Shown: one piece after another, positions 33,966 to 43,092 of the stretch | Numbering within the stretch: position 1 is the first letter of the stretch | Layout: every line of letters starts with the position of its first letter | Source: JACCUZ01 sp038246575 | GTDB lineage: Bacteria > Actinomycetota > Actinomycetes > JACCUZ01 | DNA length: 64,000 nt | Direction: 5' to 3' | Assembly: GCA_038246575.1 (NCBI GenBank) | Contig: JBBRVU010000004.1 | Span: 10,060-74,059 of the forward strand | Position numbers and translations under genes: made by a program | The notes under the pieces: generated by a model | The model's input: only the letters and a program-made list of their open reading frames with translations | Told to the model about the DNA's origin: nothing | The model's database searches: none

Positions 33966-35078
33966 ATGCGCGTGACCTCGTTCAATGTGGAGAATTTCTT
34001 CGCCCGCGCGAAGGCGCTCAATGAGCATACGTGGGCAGCCGGCCGCCCCATCCTCGAGGCGCACGCGGAGCTGAACGTGCTGTTGGGGCACCCGATCTAC
34101 GGCCCGGCGGACAAGGCGCGCATGCTCGTCCTGTTGGAGGCTCTGGGCCTGTTGAAGTCGGACTCGGCGGAGATGGCGGTGCTCCGTCAGGTTCGAGGGC
34201 GCCTACTGAAGCGCCCGCGTTCTGGAGGGGTCGAGGTCATCGCTGGCGGCCGCGGCGCCTGGGTCGGGTGGGTCGACCTCACCACTGAACCGGTCACCGA
34301 GGCCGCGGTCGCGAACACCGCACGCGTGATCAACGACCTCGCGCCCGACATCCTTGGTGTCGTCGAGGCTGAGAACCGCGTGGTGCTCAAACACTTCACC
34401 GACGCACAGCTCCGCGACGGCGCCGCAGTCCGGTATCCGCACGTGATGCTGATCGACGGGAACGATGACCGAGGTATCGACGTGGCCATCCTCACCAAAG
34501 AGGGCTGGCCGCTGGGCACGGTCCGCTCCCATGTCGACGACATCGACGGGTCGGGAGTCATCTTCGGCCGGGATTGTCCCGAGTACGAGGTCCGCACGCC
34601 CGGGGGGCACCGGCTGGTCGTGCTCCTCAACCACCTGAAGTCCAAGGGCTACGGCAGTCAGGCAGACAACAACGAACGCAGACGTCGGCAAGCGCAACGG
34701 GTGGCGGATATCTACCGGCGCATCCGGAAGGATGGCGTCAGTTACGTCGTCGTGCTCGGCGACTTCAACGACACCCCGTCCTCGGCGCCGTTGGCGCCTC
34801 TGATGGACGCAACGGATCTGCGGGACGTCAGCGAGCACACCGGGTTCGACGATGGCGGGCGGCCCGGAACGTTTGGGACCTGTACCGCGGCGAACCGCAT
34901 CGACTACATCCTGCTGTCCTCCGCGCTATTCGCGAAGGTGACCGGAGGAGGCATCTTCCGGATGGGCGCATGGGGCGGCAAGAACGGCAGCCTGTGGCCG
35001 CACTACGACACGGTCACAACGGCGACCGATGCGGCCTCTGATCATGCAGCCATCTACGCCGACATCCGCCTGACCTGA
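33966..35078 (+). CDS. Endonuclease/exonuclease/phosphatase-fold protein
   Basis: This 370-residue protein has the EEP-fold metal-dependent phosphoesterase motifs in order: SFNVENFF at the N-terminus (metal ligands Asn and Glu), VVEAENRVVLK near residue 135, LLNHLKSKGYGS near 223 (catalytic His), LGDFNDTPSS near 265, and SDHAA near the C-terminus. Members hydrolyse phosphodiesters in DNA, RNA or small molecules, and the substrate cannot be told from sequence. I chose the ATG at 33966 because the family match begins there; open frame extends further upstream without similarity. It is the last gene before the convergent integrase gene. Confidence 0.75.
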   Translation: MRVTSFNVENFFARAKALNEHTWAAGRPILEAHAELNVLLGHPIYGPADKARMLVLLEALGLLKSDSAEMAVLRQVRGRLLKRPRSGGVEVIAGGRGAWVGWVDLTTEPVTEAAVANTARVINDLAPDILGVVEAENRVVLKHFTDAQLRDGAAVRYPHVMLIDGNDDRGIDVAILTKEGWPLGTVRSHVDDIDGSGVIFGRDCPEYEVRTPGGHRLVVLLNHLKSKGYGSQADNNERRRRQAQRVADIYRRIRKDGVSYVVVLGDFNDTPSSAPLAPLMDATDLRDVSEHTGFDDGGRPGTFGTCTAANRIDYILLSSALFAKVTGGGIFRMGAWGGKNGSLWPHYDTVTTATDAASDHAAIYADIRLT

Positions 35079-35084
35079 CGAGAC

Positions 35085-35104
35085 GAGTCCGGATGGCTGG
35101 ACTC
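35085..35104. terminator. Possible short hairpin between convergent genes
   Basis: GAGTCC and GGACTC arms of six bases flank an eight-base loop between the ends of the EEP-fold gene and the integrase gene. The right arm overlaps the integrase stop codon. No T-run follows, so termination is uncertain. Confidence 0.3.
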
Positions 35105-36227
35105 AGGGCTGCGTCCGGTGCCTGACTCTGGTGAAGGCGGCGAGGGCCTTGTCGTCGGCGTCGGGGAGTGAGTGCAGGTACTTCTGGGTGGTCTGGATCT
35201 GGGCGTGACCAAGCCGATCCATCACGGTCTTCAGGTCGGCGCCTCCCGCAAGCAACCATGAGGCATGGGCGTGGCGGAGGTCGTGCACGCGCACCTGGAA
35301 GTCGATCCCTGCACGCTCCAGGGCAGGCAGCCAGTACTTGGTACGGAAGGTGTTGCGCGACAGCGGGATCGGGCCTTTGGTCTGGGTGGAGGGGAAGAGC
35401 AGGTCGTCGCGGTCCAGCCCCATCGAGGCGATGCGGGCGGCGAGGCTGTCGAGAAGGTCCTGGCTCACTCGCAACGTGCGGAACTCGTTGTCTTTGGGGT
35501 AGGCCTTGAACACCATGCGTTCCCCGGTGGGGGAGTTCTTCTTCGACACCTCGACCACGGTGTCTTCGATCGCGATGAGCTTGCGGAGGAAGTCGATGTG
35601 CCGTGGCCGGAGTGCGACGAGCTCGCCCCAGCGCATTCCCGTCTCGATGTCGGTCAGGACGAGATCGCGGAACCGGTCGGGGATCTCGGTGAGCAGCCGT
35701 TCGAACTCCTCCGGGGACAGGATGCGGACCTTGCGGGGCGGGACCTTGGGTAGCTCGGTGTCGGAGCACGGGTTGTGCAGGATGACCCGGTCACGCACCG
35801 CCCTCTTGAAGATCCCGTGAAGCATGACGTGGTACTTGGTGAGGCTGCGGGGTGACAGCCCGCCGGCGGATGCCTGGGTCACCCAGGCCTGCACGGTCGA
35901 GGGCGCGATCGAGCGCATGGGCCGATTGCCGAAGAACGGCAGGAAGTGTCGGTCCAGGTAGCTGCGATAGGCGGCTTGGGTGCTGACCTCGAGGTGCCGA
36001 CTGGGCCACCAGGACTGCTCGACGTAGTCGCGGAAGGTAATTCGCCCGGCCACGGGGTTGATCCAGGTGCCGTCCTCGACCTTGCCGTCGATGCGTCGGC
36101 CCGACTTGACGGCTTCGCGCCGAGAGGCGAACGTCCCGGCGCTGCGCTTGACGCCGTCGACGTCGCGGAAGCGGACCTGGAAGCGCGCGCCACCGTCGGA
36201 GTCCTCGCGCTTGACGACCCATGCCAT
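35103..36227 (-). CDS. int: Tyrosine recombinase, element integrase
   Basis: This 374-residue integrase should join the element to the tRNA attachment site 170 bases away. It has an N-terminal Arm-binding-like region (WVVKREDSDGGARFQVRF), a SAM-like core-binding domain (about residues 60-150), and a catalytic domain with the tetrad: Arg in ETGMRWGELVALRP (about residue 194), HDLRHAHASW (about 317-326), GHAQIQTTQKYL with the nucleophile Tyr. The gene points away from the attachment site, as usual for ICE integrases. No excisionase gene lies beside it. The short distance to the repeat at 36395 supports this being the right boundary. Confidence 0.92.
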   Translation of the reverse strand: MAWVVKREDSDGGARFQVRFRDVDGVKRSAGTFASRREAVKSGRRIDGKVEDGTWINPVAGRITFRDYVEQSWWPSRHLEVSTQAAYRSYLDRHFLPFFGNRPMRSIAPSTVQAWVTQASAGGLSPRSLTKYHVMLHGIFKRAVRDRVILHNPCSDTELPKVPPRKVRILSPEEFERLLTEIPDRFRDLVLTDIETGMRWGELVALRPRHIDFLRKLIAIEDTVVEVSKKNSPTGERMVFKAYPKDNEFRTLRVSQDLLDSLAARIASMGLDRDDLLFPSTQTKGPIPLSRNTFRTKYWLPALERAGIDFQVRVHDLRHAHASWLLAGGADLKTVMDRLGHAQIQTTQKYLHSLPDADDKALAAFTRVRHRTQP

Positions 36228-36393
36228 GGGCTCGCCTCCCGATGGTCATCGCCCATGTGGGCAGAATGTGGGCAGACGGTGGCAGAAACTGGCGGACGTC
36301 CACGGCCATTGGCGGACGAAAAACCGTCCCTGACCTGCGGAAACGTCTCCCCTGAGGCTAGCAGCGAACGGCGCGACACGCCGGTTCCGTTCT

Positions 36394-36439
<46 letters not shown>

Positions 36440-36704
36440 GATAAGTGCAGGTCGAGAACCATGATCGTTGATCATGGCCCTCGTGCTGTCTGGGCGCCAT
36501 GTGTGCAGGGCTCCGCGCCGTTGAACGCCTGCGCCATCGCTGCGGTGCGGGGCGGAGACGGAGGAGGACTTCGCCGGACACGGGCGGATCGAACGCGTCG
36601 GGATCACGATCACTCCCGACGTGACCTCTGGGTCGCAACCCAAACGAGTCCCGCCCCAGCTCTGCGCTGACCCGTGAACGTCCACTGGGTCCAGGCAGCA
36701 AGCG

Positions 36705-36822
36705 CCGTGCGTGGCCACCGCATCTGGGCGACTGGACGACCTTGCTCGGCGCGGCTGTGCTCCGCCACGTAGAGCCAGCCCTGGACCTTCGGGACGTAGG
36801 TCACGTCAGCGACCCATGGCTG
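36705..36822 (-). pseudogene. IS3-family transposase (orfB) fragment
   Basis: On the minus strand, QPWVADVTYVPKVQGWLYVA matches the start of the catalytic rve domain of IS3-family OrfB proteins (usual WVADVTYVPTWxGFLYLA). It is followed by a frameshifted tail. Only about 40 codons remain. It abuts the fragment of a second IS type exactly. Confidence 0.65.
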
Positions 36823-36975
36823 GGAAGATGCGCCGCAAGATCCCCGACCTGGCGGAGGCGTTGACCAGGCACTTCGACGAACATCACGCGCTGCTGGTCG
36901 GCGATTCTGCACTGGCTGGACCACGTCTCGGCCCGCCCTGGTCGAGCTCGATGCGCGGATCGATGCCGCGGACGG
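36822..36975 (+). pseudogene. IS110-family transposase fragment with frameshifts
   Basis: The forward frame GKMRRKIPDLAEALTRHFDE, then HHALLVG, followed in shifted frames by ILHWLDHVSAR and LVELDARIDAAD, corresponds to the middle region of IS110-type transposases. Two frameshifts interrupt it. Neither IS end could be identified. Confidence 0.6.
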
Positions 36976-37483
36976 ACCAGTTGGAGTTGGTAGGCAACGA
37001 CTGGTTCGACCAGCGCCTCGCGGACGCTCACGCCAGCCGGCTCGTCGTCCAGCTCACGCGGATAAGTTTCAGTGGACTTCGACCGCGCCGACTCGCTCGC
37101 CTGACGGCGCCCGAGACGACTGGACCGACTCCTACAGGGCTTCGCCCCGTGCTGCCGCCTGCCTCCGAAAGCACATTCTCGGGTCAGTGCGGCGACGGGG
37201 GTGCTGGACTTCCGCCGCGAACGTCGACTTGACGTGGCGCCTCATCGTTCGGACCGAGGCACGCGAGCTGGCTGCGTGGCCCGGCAGGGATGGTCGTGGC
37301 CTGGAGATCCCACTGAAAGCTGCGGCAGGCAACGTATAACCATCGACTTGATCCTTTTCCATGCCGACTCGAGACGGCTCCTCGTGCTCGAGGCAAGTCC
37401 GAGGTCAATGTCGATGCTGATCTTGCACACCGACATCCTCCTCGCACCAAGCACATGGTTGTGCGTTTTGTCGACGGCACGAA
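36976..37483. other. Eroded DNA without a supported gene
   Basis: Open frames on both strands are short and without domains. This is likely leftover insertion-sequence or chromosomal junction DNA between the element end and the catabolic region. The sequence just before 37484 is relatively AT-rich. Confidence 0.4.
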
Positions 37484-37518
37484 AAAACTGACCCCCTGTC
37501 GGCAGGGGGGTCAGTTTT
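37484..37518. terminator. Strong bidirectional terminator
   Basis: AAAACTGACCCCCTG and CAGGGGGGTCAGTTTT pair over 15 positions with one bulged G and a four-base loop, TCGG. On the minus strand the stem is followed by six T residues, so it can end the ABC-transporter operon whose last gene stops at 37703. In the plus direction four T residues follow, which should also block readthrough from the element side. Confidence 0.85.
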
Positions 37519-37702
37519 CGGCTGCCGTTGACACGTTTGACCCAGGCAGGCCGGTGCGCCCGATCAATCGGAATTGAGATCGCGTGCGGGCGCTCCGCAG
37601 CCCTGCTTTCGTCCGGTCGCAGCCTGTAAGCCATAGACAGATCGCGTGCTGGCCTGTCCGGGCGAATGCCAATGCGATTCCGGATCGGCGCCGATCCGAC
37701 CT

Positions 37703-38509
37703 CTAATTCTCCTCACCCCAGAACAGCACGTTGAGGAAGCGGTGCAGCCGGTCGGAGGATGGATGCCGGAGCATCTCGCGGGGCTGTCCTTCCTCGACGA
37801 TGACTCCTCCGTCCAGGAAGATTGCGCGGTCCGCTACCTTCTTCGCGAAGGCCATCTCATGTGTCACGACGATCATGGTCATGCCGTCGTTGGCCAGGCC
37901 GAGCATTGTGTCGAGCACCTCGCCCTTGAGCTCGGGGTCCAGGGCCGACGTAGGCTCGTCGAAGAGCATGATCTTGGGGTTCATCGCCAGGGCGCGAGCG
38001 ATGGCCACCCGTTGCTGTTGGCCTCCGGACAGGCGGGACGGCCGGACGGGCGCCTTTTCGGGCAGCCCGACCTTGAGGAGCATCTCATGCGCGATCTGTC
38101 GCGCCTCGTCCTTGCTCCGGCCGAGAACGGTCCGCTGGCCTTCGACGACGTTGTCCAGTACGGACATGTGGGGGAACAGGTTGAAGTGCTGGAAGACCAT
38201 CCCGATGTCGCGCCGGATGCGGTTCAGCCGTGCACCCTTCGCGGTGATCTCCTGACCGAACACCCGGACGGTTCCGCTCGTAGGGCGCTCGAGCAGGTTG
38301 AGGCACCGCAGCAGGGTGCTCTTACCGGATCCGCTGGGTCCCACCAGGACCAGGACTTCGCCGCCTGCGACCGTCAGGTCGATGCCGCACAGCACTTCGT
38401 GGTCGCCGAAGCTCTTGTGAAGTGCGGCGACGTCGATCGCGGCCGAGGCCCGGCTGGGAGCACCCGCGCCGGTTTGAGGGTCTCCGTGCGTCTCGAGGTT
38501 CTCAGCCAT
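37703..38509 (-). CDS. Polar amino acid ABC transporter ATP-binding protein
   Basis: This 268-residue ATPase (GlnQ/HisP type) powers amino-acid uptake. Walker A is VGPSGSGKST, the signature is RLSGGQQQRVAIARAL, and Walker B is IMLFDEPTSALDP; the H-loop is VVTHEM. AGGAGA stands five bases before the chosen ATG at 38509. It is the third gene of a minus-strand operon with the permease (gap about 50 bases) and the binding protein. A strong terminator lies 185 bases downstream. The substrate class (polar or charged amino acid) follows from the family; the exact ligand is unknown. Confidence 0.92.
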   Translation of the reverse strand: MAENLETHGDPQTGAGAPSRASAAIDVAALHKSFGDHEVLCGIDLTVAGGEVLVLVGPSGSGKSTLLRCLNLLERPTSGTVRVFGQEITAKGARLNRIRRDIGMVFQHFNLFPHMSVLDNVVEGQRTVLGRSKDEARQIAHEMLLKVGLPEKAPVRPSRLSGGQQQRVAIARALAMNPKIMLFDEPTSALDPELKGEVLDTMLGLANDGMTMIVVTHEMAFAKKVADRAIFLDGGVIVEEGQPREMLRHPSSDRLHRFLNVLFWGEEN

Positions 38510-38561
38510 GGGGGTCTCCTGATGGTGAGGTCGACGGCCCTCGTCGCTGGTCACGGTGTAC

Positions 38562-39227
38562 TCAGAGGCTCCGGTTGATGCGCCGCGTCATGTACGCAGC
38601 GGCCACTGCAAGGGGCAGCGTCAGCAGCAGGTAGAACGCGGCGATGACGAAGAATGCCTCGAGCTGGCGGAAAGTCTGGGCCCCCACGCTCTGGGCGACG
38701 TTGAACAACTCGGCAACCCCAATGACGGAGATCAGGCTCGTGTCCTTCGTGAGTGCGATCATCATGCTGCCAAGTGGTGGAAGCATCCGGCGCACTGCTT
38801 GGGGGTACACCACGCGTCTCAGCGACTGCAACCACGTCATACCCAGCGCTGACGAGGCTTCCCACTGACCTCGATCGACGGACAAGATGCCGGCGCGGAA
38901 GATCTCGGCATTGAAGGCGCCGTAGTTCAGGCTGAGTGCGATGACGCCGCTTAGCAGCGTGGATATTTGGATGTGCAGGACGTTGGGCAGGAGGAAGAAG
39001 ATGACCACGATCTGGAGCAGGATCGGCGTCAGCCGGAAGAGGTCGACGTAGAGCCGGACGGGCAGTGAGATCCACCATCGGCGGGAGGTCAGCATCTGCC
39101 CGGCCGTCAGACCGAGCACGATCGAGAAGACCGCGCTCAGCCCGAGCAGCTCCGAGGTGAGTCGGAAGGCTCGGAAGAACGTCGGCAGGTAGTCCCCGAC
39201 CCAGCTGAAATCGAATTGATAACCCAT
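38562..39227 (-). CDS. Polar amino acid ABC transporter permease
   Basis: This 221-residue inner-membrane protein of the HisM/GlnP type has about five membrane helices. The coupling (EAA) loop reads WEASSALGMTWLQSLRRVVY, near residues 123-142. A single permease gene is present, so the channel is presumably a homodimer. It lies between the ATPase and the binding-protein genes on the minus strand. Confidence 0.9.
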   Translation of the reverse strand: MGYQFDFSWVGDYLPTFFRAFRLTSELLGLSAVFSIVLGLTAGQMLTSRRWWISLPVRLYVDLFRLTPILLQIVVIFFLLPNVLHIQISTLLSGVIALSLNYGAFNAEIFRAGILSVDRGQWEASSALGMTWLQSLRRVVYPQAVRRMLPPLGSMMIALTKDTSLISVIGVAELFNVAQSVGAQTFRQLEAFFVIAAFYLLLTLPLAVAAAYMTRRINRSL

Positions 39228-39255
39228 CGGGCGCTCCTTCGTCCGGCCGGGAAGG

Positions 39256-40239
39256 TCAGCCGGCGGCCTTGTCCTGGTTCTTCAGCCAGTAGTCGACCCG
39301 CGCGCCCAGAGGGCCGCCACTTGCTGTTCCCCAGGACACCCAGGCGTCGACGCAAGACTTCCAGCCGGCATCGCCCTTCGGCAGACCGAAGGCTACGTTG
39401 AACGGGTCCAACGTCTCGGCCTGCGCGGGTAGGTCCGCGGTGATCCGGCCGTTCTTGCCAATGGCCACGACGCGCGGGTTGGTGAACTTCTTGACGAGGA
39501 CGGGGTAGGCGGCGGCCTCGCCCATCGTTGCGTCCGCCCGCTTGGTCGCGAGGAACTGGTAGGGGATCAGCTGCCCCTGCAACCCCACCTCCTGCGAATG
39601 AGCCGCCGGGGTGTACTTCTTCGCCAGGCCGCCCTGTGCCCCGCCGGTTCCGTACACGAACTTGATCGAGCTCTTGTTGAGGTCGTCGATCGTGTTGTAC
39701 GGCGAGGACTCCAGGACGTAGTAGACCTGTCCCGACTTGTAGTACGGCTGGCTGAAGTCGATCACCTGTCGGCGCTCGGGTGTGTCGAAGAGCTGTGCGC
39801 CGACGATGTCCGCCTTGTCCGACTGCAGGGCAGTGGTCATCACGCTGTAGTCGTAGGCGACGATGTTGGGCTTGACTCCCAAGATGTCTGCGAGTTCGAC
39901 GGCGTTCTCCGCCTCGACCCCTTGCCACTTGCTGCTGGTGCCGGTGAAGCCGAATGGGGGGGAGATGCCGATGCCCCAGTTCAACGTCCCGGCCTTCCTG
40001 ATCGCCGCGATCTTTGGTGACTTCGCGGCCGTGCAGGCCGAGGTGACCGAGCTCGGTGCGGCTCCGGCTTTGACCGCGCCGGCGCGGTCGGCGGCGACGG
40101 TCTCGGCGTTCCCCCACTTTACCGGCGCCGGGCCGCCGCCGCTTGCGGGAGTGCTGCTGCCGCCCCCGCAGCCCGCGAGGGCGAAGCCAGCCAAAGCGGC
40201 AACCGTGGCGAGCGAGCGGGTGGTGGGGCGTGTGCGCAT
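39256..40239 (-). CDS. Amino acid ABC transporter substrate-binding lipoprotein
   Basis: This 327-residue secreted lipoprotein has a signal peptide ending in the lipobox ALAGC (Cys24), followed by a Gly/Ser/Pro-rich linker and a type-3 periplasmic-binding fold (LNWGIGISPPFGFTG near residue 80, DYSVMTTALQSDKADIVG near 135). A slightly long N-terminal extension before the binding domain carries ACTAAKSPKIAAIRKAG. It heads the operon SBP-permease-ATPase. A GTATAC motif lies 62 bases upstream of its start, suggesting control by the nearby GntR protein. Confidence 0.9.
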   Translation of the reverse strand: MRTRPTTRSLATVAALAGFALAGCGGGSSTPASGGGPAPVKWGNAETVAADRAGAVKAGAAPSSVTSACTAAKSPKIAAIRKAGTLNWGIGISPPFGFTGTSSKWQGVEAENAVELADILGVKPNIVAYDYSVMTTALQSDKADIVGAQLFDTPERRQVIDFSQPYYKSGQVYYVLESSPYNTIDDLNKSSIKFVYGTGGAQGGLAKKYTPAAHSQEVGLQGQLIPYQFLATKRADATMGEAAAYPVLVKKFTNPRVVAIGKNGRITADLPAQAETLDPFNVAFGLPKGDAGWKSCVDAWVSWGTASGGPLGARVDYWLKNQDKAAG

Positions 40240-40299
40240 TCGAGCCTCCGGAAGTGGGCGACATCACAGATGCTGCCATGGAATCTGGTTACTGCATAG

Positions 40300-40309
40300 A
40301 GTATACGAA
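40300..40309. promoter_or_regulatory. Putative GntR operator, site 1
   Basis: AGTATACGAA lies between the binding-protein gene and the TauE gene. It is the exact reverse complement of the motif in site 2 at 43036-43045. The location, 61 bases upstream of the binding-protein start, suits repression of the transporter operon. Confidence 0.5.
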
Positions 40310-40324
40310 TTTGTTTCCTGTTGG

Positions 40325-41092
40325 TTAGTGGGCGACGAGAAGCACCGTGGCCACCACAGCTCCCAGGGTTACGACGGCGAAACGCAGCACCCGGGCCGGC
40401 AGCACTCGTGCGACCCGGACGCCCAGCAGTCCGCCGACATAGGCCGCCACGGCGAGGAGCGCCGCGGCGAACCAGGCGACCTCGCCGGAGACAACGAAGA
40501 CGGTGACGCCGACCAGGTTGATGCCCAGCGACAGCAACCCCTTGAGCGCATTGAGCCGCTGCATCTGGTCGTGGACGAGGATGCCCAACACGGCGAGCAG
40601 CAGCACGCCGAGGCCAGCACCGAAGTACGAGCCGTACACCGCGCTCACCAGGACACCTGCTCGTACGAGCCACCCGGTTCCGTCGCCGCCCTCCGTGTCG
40701 GTGCTGCGTCGGGCGGCGACGGCGCGGGCCAGCCGCGGCTGTACGGCGAGCAACGCGCAGGAGATGAAGATGAGGAACGGGACGGCGGCGGCGAAGGCAT
40801 CGCCCGGTGTGAACAGAAGAAGAAGCGCGCCAAAGATGCCGCCGAGCGCGCTCGACACGGCGAGGGCGCGGATCCGCTGCCGCTGGCCTGCCAGCTCGTT
40901 CCGGTAGCCCACCGAGCCGCCCAAGTACCCGCTGAGCAGGCCGACGGAGGACGTGATGTTCGCGGTCACCGGCGACAGCCCGGTCGCGAGCAGGGCCGGA
41001 AAACTTATCAGGGTGCCGCCCCCCGCAATGGCATTCACCGCCCCGGCACAGAGTCCAGCCGCCAATACGAGCGCAGCGTGGGAGGGCGTCAC
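40325..41092 (-). CDS. TauE/SafE-family membrane transporter
   Basis: This 255-residue membrane protein has about eight hydrophobic helices and the family signature GAVNAIAGGGTLISFPALL near the N-terminus, with a related half-repeat (AVYGSYFGAGLGVLLL) near residue 155. TauE/SafE proteins move organic anions such as sulfoacetate or other small acids. The start GTG overlaps the stop of the ammonia-lyase-like gene (GTGA). A longer in-frame extension to 41182 is implausibly Arg-rich and lies inside that gene. It may export an acid product of the operon. Confidence 0.85.
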   Translation of the reverse strand: MTPSHAALVLAAGLCAGAVNAIAGGGTLISFPALLATGLSPVTANITSSVGLLSGYLGGSVGYRNELAGQRQRIRALAVSSALGGIFGALLLLFTPGDAFAAAVPFLIFISCALLAVQPRLARAVAARRSTDTEGGDGTGWLVRAGVLVSAVYGSYFGAGLGVLLLAVLGILVHDQMQRLNALKGLLSLGINLVGVTVFVVSGEVAWFAAALLAVAAYVGGLLGVRVARVLPARVLRFAVVTLGAVVATVLLVAH

Positions 41093-42267
41093 CCGCCGGT
41101 CGCGGGACCGGGAGCGGCGCCGGCAGGAACGGACCCGACGATCTCGCGATACGCCTCGGGATCGGTCGCGCCTTCGGTGCACAACAGCAGCACGGTTGCG
41201 TCGGGCACCAGCCCGATCTCCGGACCGTGGCCCTCGTCGACGGCGGCCGTGAGACCGGCCAGCCCGGCCGCGCCGGACTCGCCAGCCTCCACCCCGGCCT
41301 CGTAAAGATCACGCATCGCCTGCTCGGCCCGCCCGTCGTCGATCGCAATGAGGGTGTCCATGCCAGCGCGCAACAAGGGGAAGGCCAACGGGGAGGGCAG
41401 GCCGCAGTTCAGGCCAGCCATGATCGACTCGTGCGGACCAGCAACCTCGGTCAGCTGTCCGGCGCGAACCGAGGCGAGCACGCAGGCCGCCTTCTCGGGC
41501 TCTACCCCCACGATCCGCGGCCGCGTCCGGTCGCCAGTGCGATAGTGCAGGACTGCGGCCGCAGCAAGCGATCCCACGCCCATCTGCACCGCGACCACCG
41601 ACGGCTGCGGCAGCGCCGACGTCGCGACCTGCTCCTCGATCTCCCAGAAGACCGTCGAGTAGCCCTCAACCACTCGCCGCGGCACCCGGTCGTAGCCGGG
41701 CCACGAGGTGTCCGAGATGACCAGCGTGGTGGCCGACGCGTCTTTGGCGGCCCGGATGACAGCGTCGTCGTAGGAGCCGTCGACCACAGTCACCCGCGCC
41801 CCCTCCGAGGTGATGCCGTCGACGCGGGCCCGCGCAGTCCCGGCCGGCACGTAGATTTCCGCTGCCCAGCCCAGCATCGCCGCGATCCGTGCAACGGCCC
41901 GGCCGTGGTTGCCGTCGGTGGCCGCCGAAAGGGTGAGCCGACCCAGGTGGCTGAGAGACTTGCGCAGGCCGGCAACGTCCGCCCACCCGCCGGGGTCGCA
42001 GGTGAAGGTGTCCAGCACCTCCCGGTAGGTCGCCCAGGACGCGCCCAGGATCTTGTAGGACGGGAGCCCGAGCCGTCTGGTCTCGGCTTTGACCAGCACC
42101 CGGGCGACGCCGAGCCGGTCCGCCAGGGTGGGGGCATCGAGCAGCGGCGTTACGGCGTACCCGGGGAGTCGTCGGTGGAACTCCCGGGGCGCCGCGTCGG
42201 GTGGCCCGAAGGGAGCCGGGTCGATGGTTTCCGTCGCGGCGCGGTTGTCCAGCAGGTCGAAGCTCAT
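41089..42267 (-). CDS. PLP-dependent diaminopropionate ammonia-lyase-like enzyme
   Basis: This 392-residue fold-type II PLP enzyme of the threonine dehydratase/diaminopropionate ammonia-lyase group makes a 2-oxoacid and ammonia from an amino acid. RVLVKAETRRLGLPSYKILG carries the Schiff-base lysine (in SYKILG). SAATDGNHGRAVA is the conserved phosphate-side loop and MGVGSLAAAAV the glycine-rich PLP-phosphate site. The GYAVTPLLDAPTLADRLG opening fits DpaL more than classic threonine dehydratase, and no ACT domain is present. The ribosome binding site GGAAGG precedes the ATG at 42267. It sits between SDR and TauE genes in one operon. The real substrate is uncertain. Confidence 0.8.
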   Translation of the reverse strand: MSFDLLDNRAATETIDPAPFGPPDAAPREFHRRLPGYAVTPLLDAPTLADRLGVARVLVKAETRRLGLPSYKILGASWATYREVLDTFTCDPGGWADVAGLRKSLSHLGRLTLSAATDGNHGRAVARIAAMLGWAAEIYVPAGTARARVDGITSEGARVTVVDGSYDDAVIRAAKDASATTLVISDTSWPGYDRVPRRVVEGYSTVFWEIEEQVATSALPQPSVVAVQMGVGSLAAAAVLHYRTGDRTRPRIVGVEPEKAACVLASVRAGQLTEVAGPHESIMAGLNCGLPSPLAFPLLRAGMDTLIAIDDGRAEQAMRDLYEAGVEAGESGAAGLAGLTAAVDEGHGPEIGLVPDATVLLLCTEGATDPEAYREIVGSVPAGAAPGPATGG

Positions 42268-42281
42268 GGGAACCCTTCCGG

Positions 42282-43025
42282 TCACACGGCGGAGTAGCCG
42301 CCGTCTACCACCAGGGCCTGCCCGGTGATGTAGGCGGAGCCAGGCGAGGCGAGGAACAGCACCGAACCGACCACGTCCTCGGGCTCGCCCTGGCGGCGCA
42401 TGGGGATCTCGCTGACTAACCGGTCCACCGCGGCGGACTTGTCGTCCTGGTGGTTCCAGTGCGGGTCGTTGAACGGCGTGTCGATCCAGCCCGGGCAGAT
42501 GCAGTTGACCCGCACGCCGGTCGGGGAGAGTTCGTCGGCCAGCGCCCGAACTAGGTTGATCACGCCCGCCTTCGTCGCGGCGTATGCCGGCATCCCCGCG
42601 TGGCCACGGAAGGCCCCCGTGGATGCGGTGAAGATCAGGCTGCCGATCGACGAGGCGGCGAGGTGCGGGGCCGCCGCCTGCGCCAGCAGGAAGGGTGCGC
42701 GCAGGTTCACCGCCGCAGTGCGGTCCCACTGGTCGACGGTCCACTCGGCCAACGGTGCCGCGATCAACAGCCCGGCATTGAAAAAGACCACGTCGAGCCC
42801 GTCACCGAAGGCCACAGCCGCGTCGACGGCCCGCGCCGGGGCTGAGGGGTCAGCCAGGTCGCAATAAATAGCGAGCGCCGCGCCGGGCAGATTCTCGGCG
42901 GCGGCGGCCTTGGCGGCTACCTCGTCGATGTCGGCGAGCAGCACCGAATCACCGCGGGCCCGGAAGGCACGCATCGCGGCCAGCCCGATGCCCGTCGCAC
43001 CTCCGGCAATGAGCACGGACGCCAC
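42282..43025 (-). CDS. Short-chain dehydrogenase/reductase
   Basis: This 247-residue NAD(P)-dependent SDR has the cofactor motif GGATGIG (residues 8-14), an acidic residue after the second strand (LLADID) that favours NAD, NAG at 83-85, Ser135, and the catalytic pair Tyr148/Lys152 in YAATK. The start is GTG, and site 2 of the GTATAC motif begins 11 bases upstream. It is the first gene of the SDR, ammonia-lyase and TauE operon. Sequence alone does not define its substrate. Confidence 0.9.
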   Translation of the reverse strand: MASVLIAGGATGIGLAAMRAFRARGDSVLLADIDEVAAKAAAAENLPGAALAIYCDLADPSAPARAVDAAVAFGDGLDVVFFNAGLLIAAPLAEWTVDQWDRTAAVNLRAPFLLAQAAAPHLAASSIGSLIFTASTGAFRGHAGMPAYAATKAGVINLVRALADELSPTGVRVNCICPGWIDTPFNDPHWNHQDDKSAAVDRLVSEIPMRRQGEPEDVVGSVLFLASPGSAYITGQALVVDGGYSAV

Positions 43026-43035
43026 AGGCCCTCCC

Positions 43036-43057
43036 TTCGTATACTTTCTACTATAGT
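43036..43057. promoter_or_regulatory. Putative GntR operator, site 2, tandem
   Basis: TTCGTATACT is followed after four bases by the perfect palindrome ACTATAGT. The pair lies in the 67-base gap between the divergent SDR and gamma-glutamyltransferase-like genes, so one regulator could control both. The TATACT and TATAGT elements may also be the -10 boxes. Confidence 0.5.
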
Positions 43058-43092
43058 CGCTCTGACTGGCTCAGTGGCAAGGAGGCAAGGCG

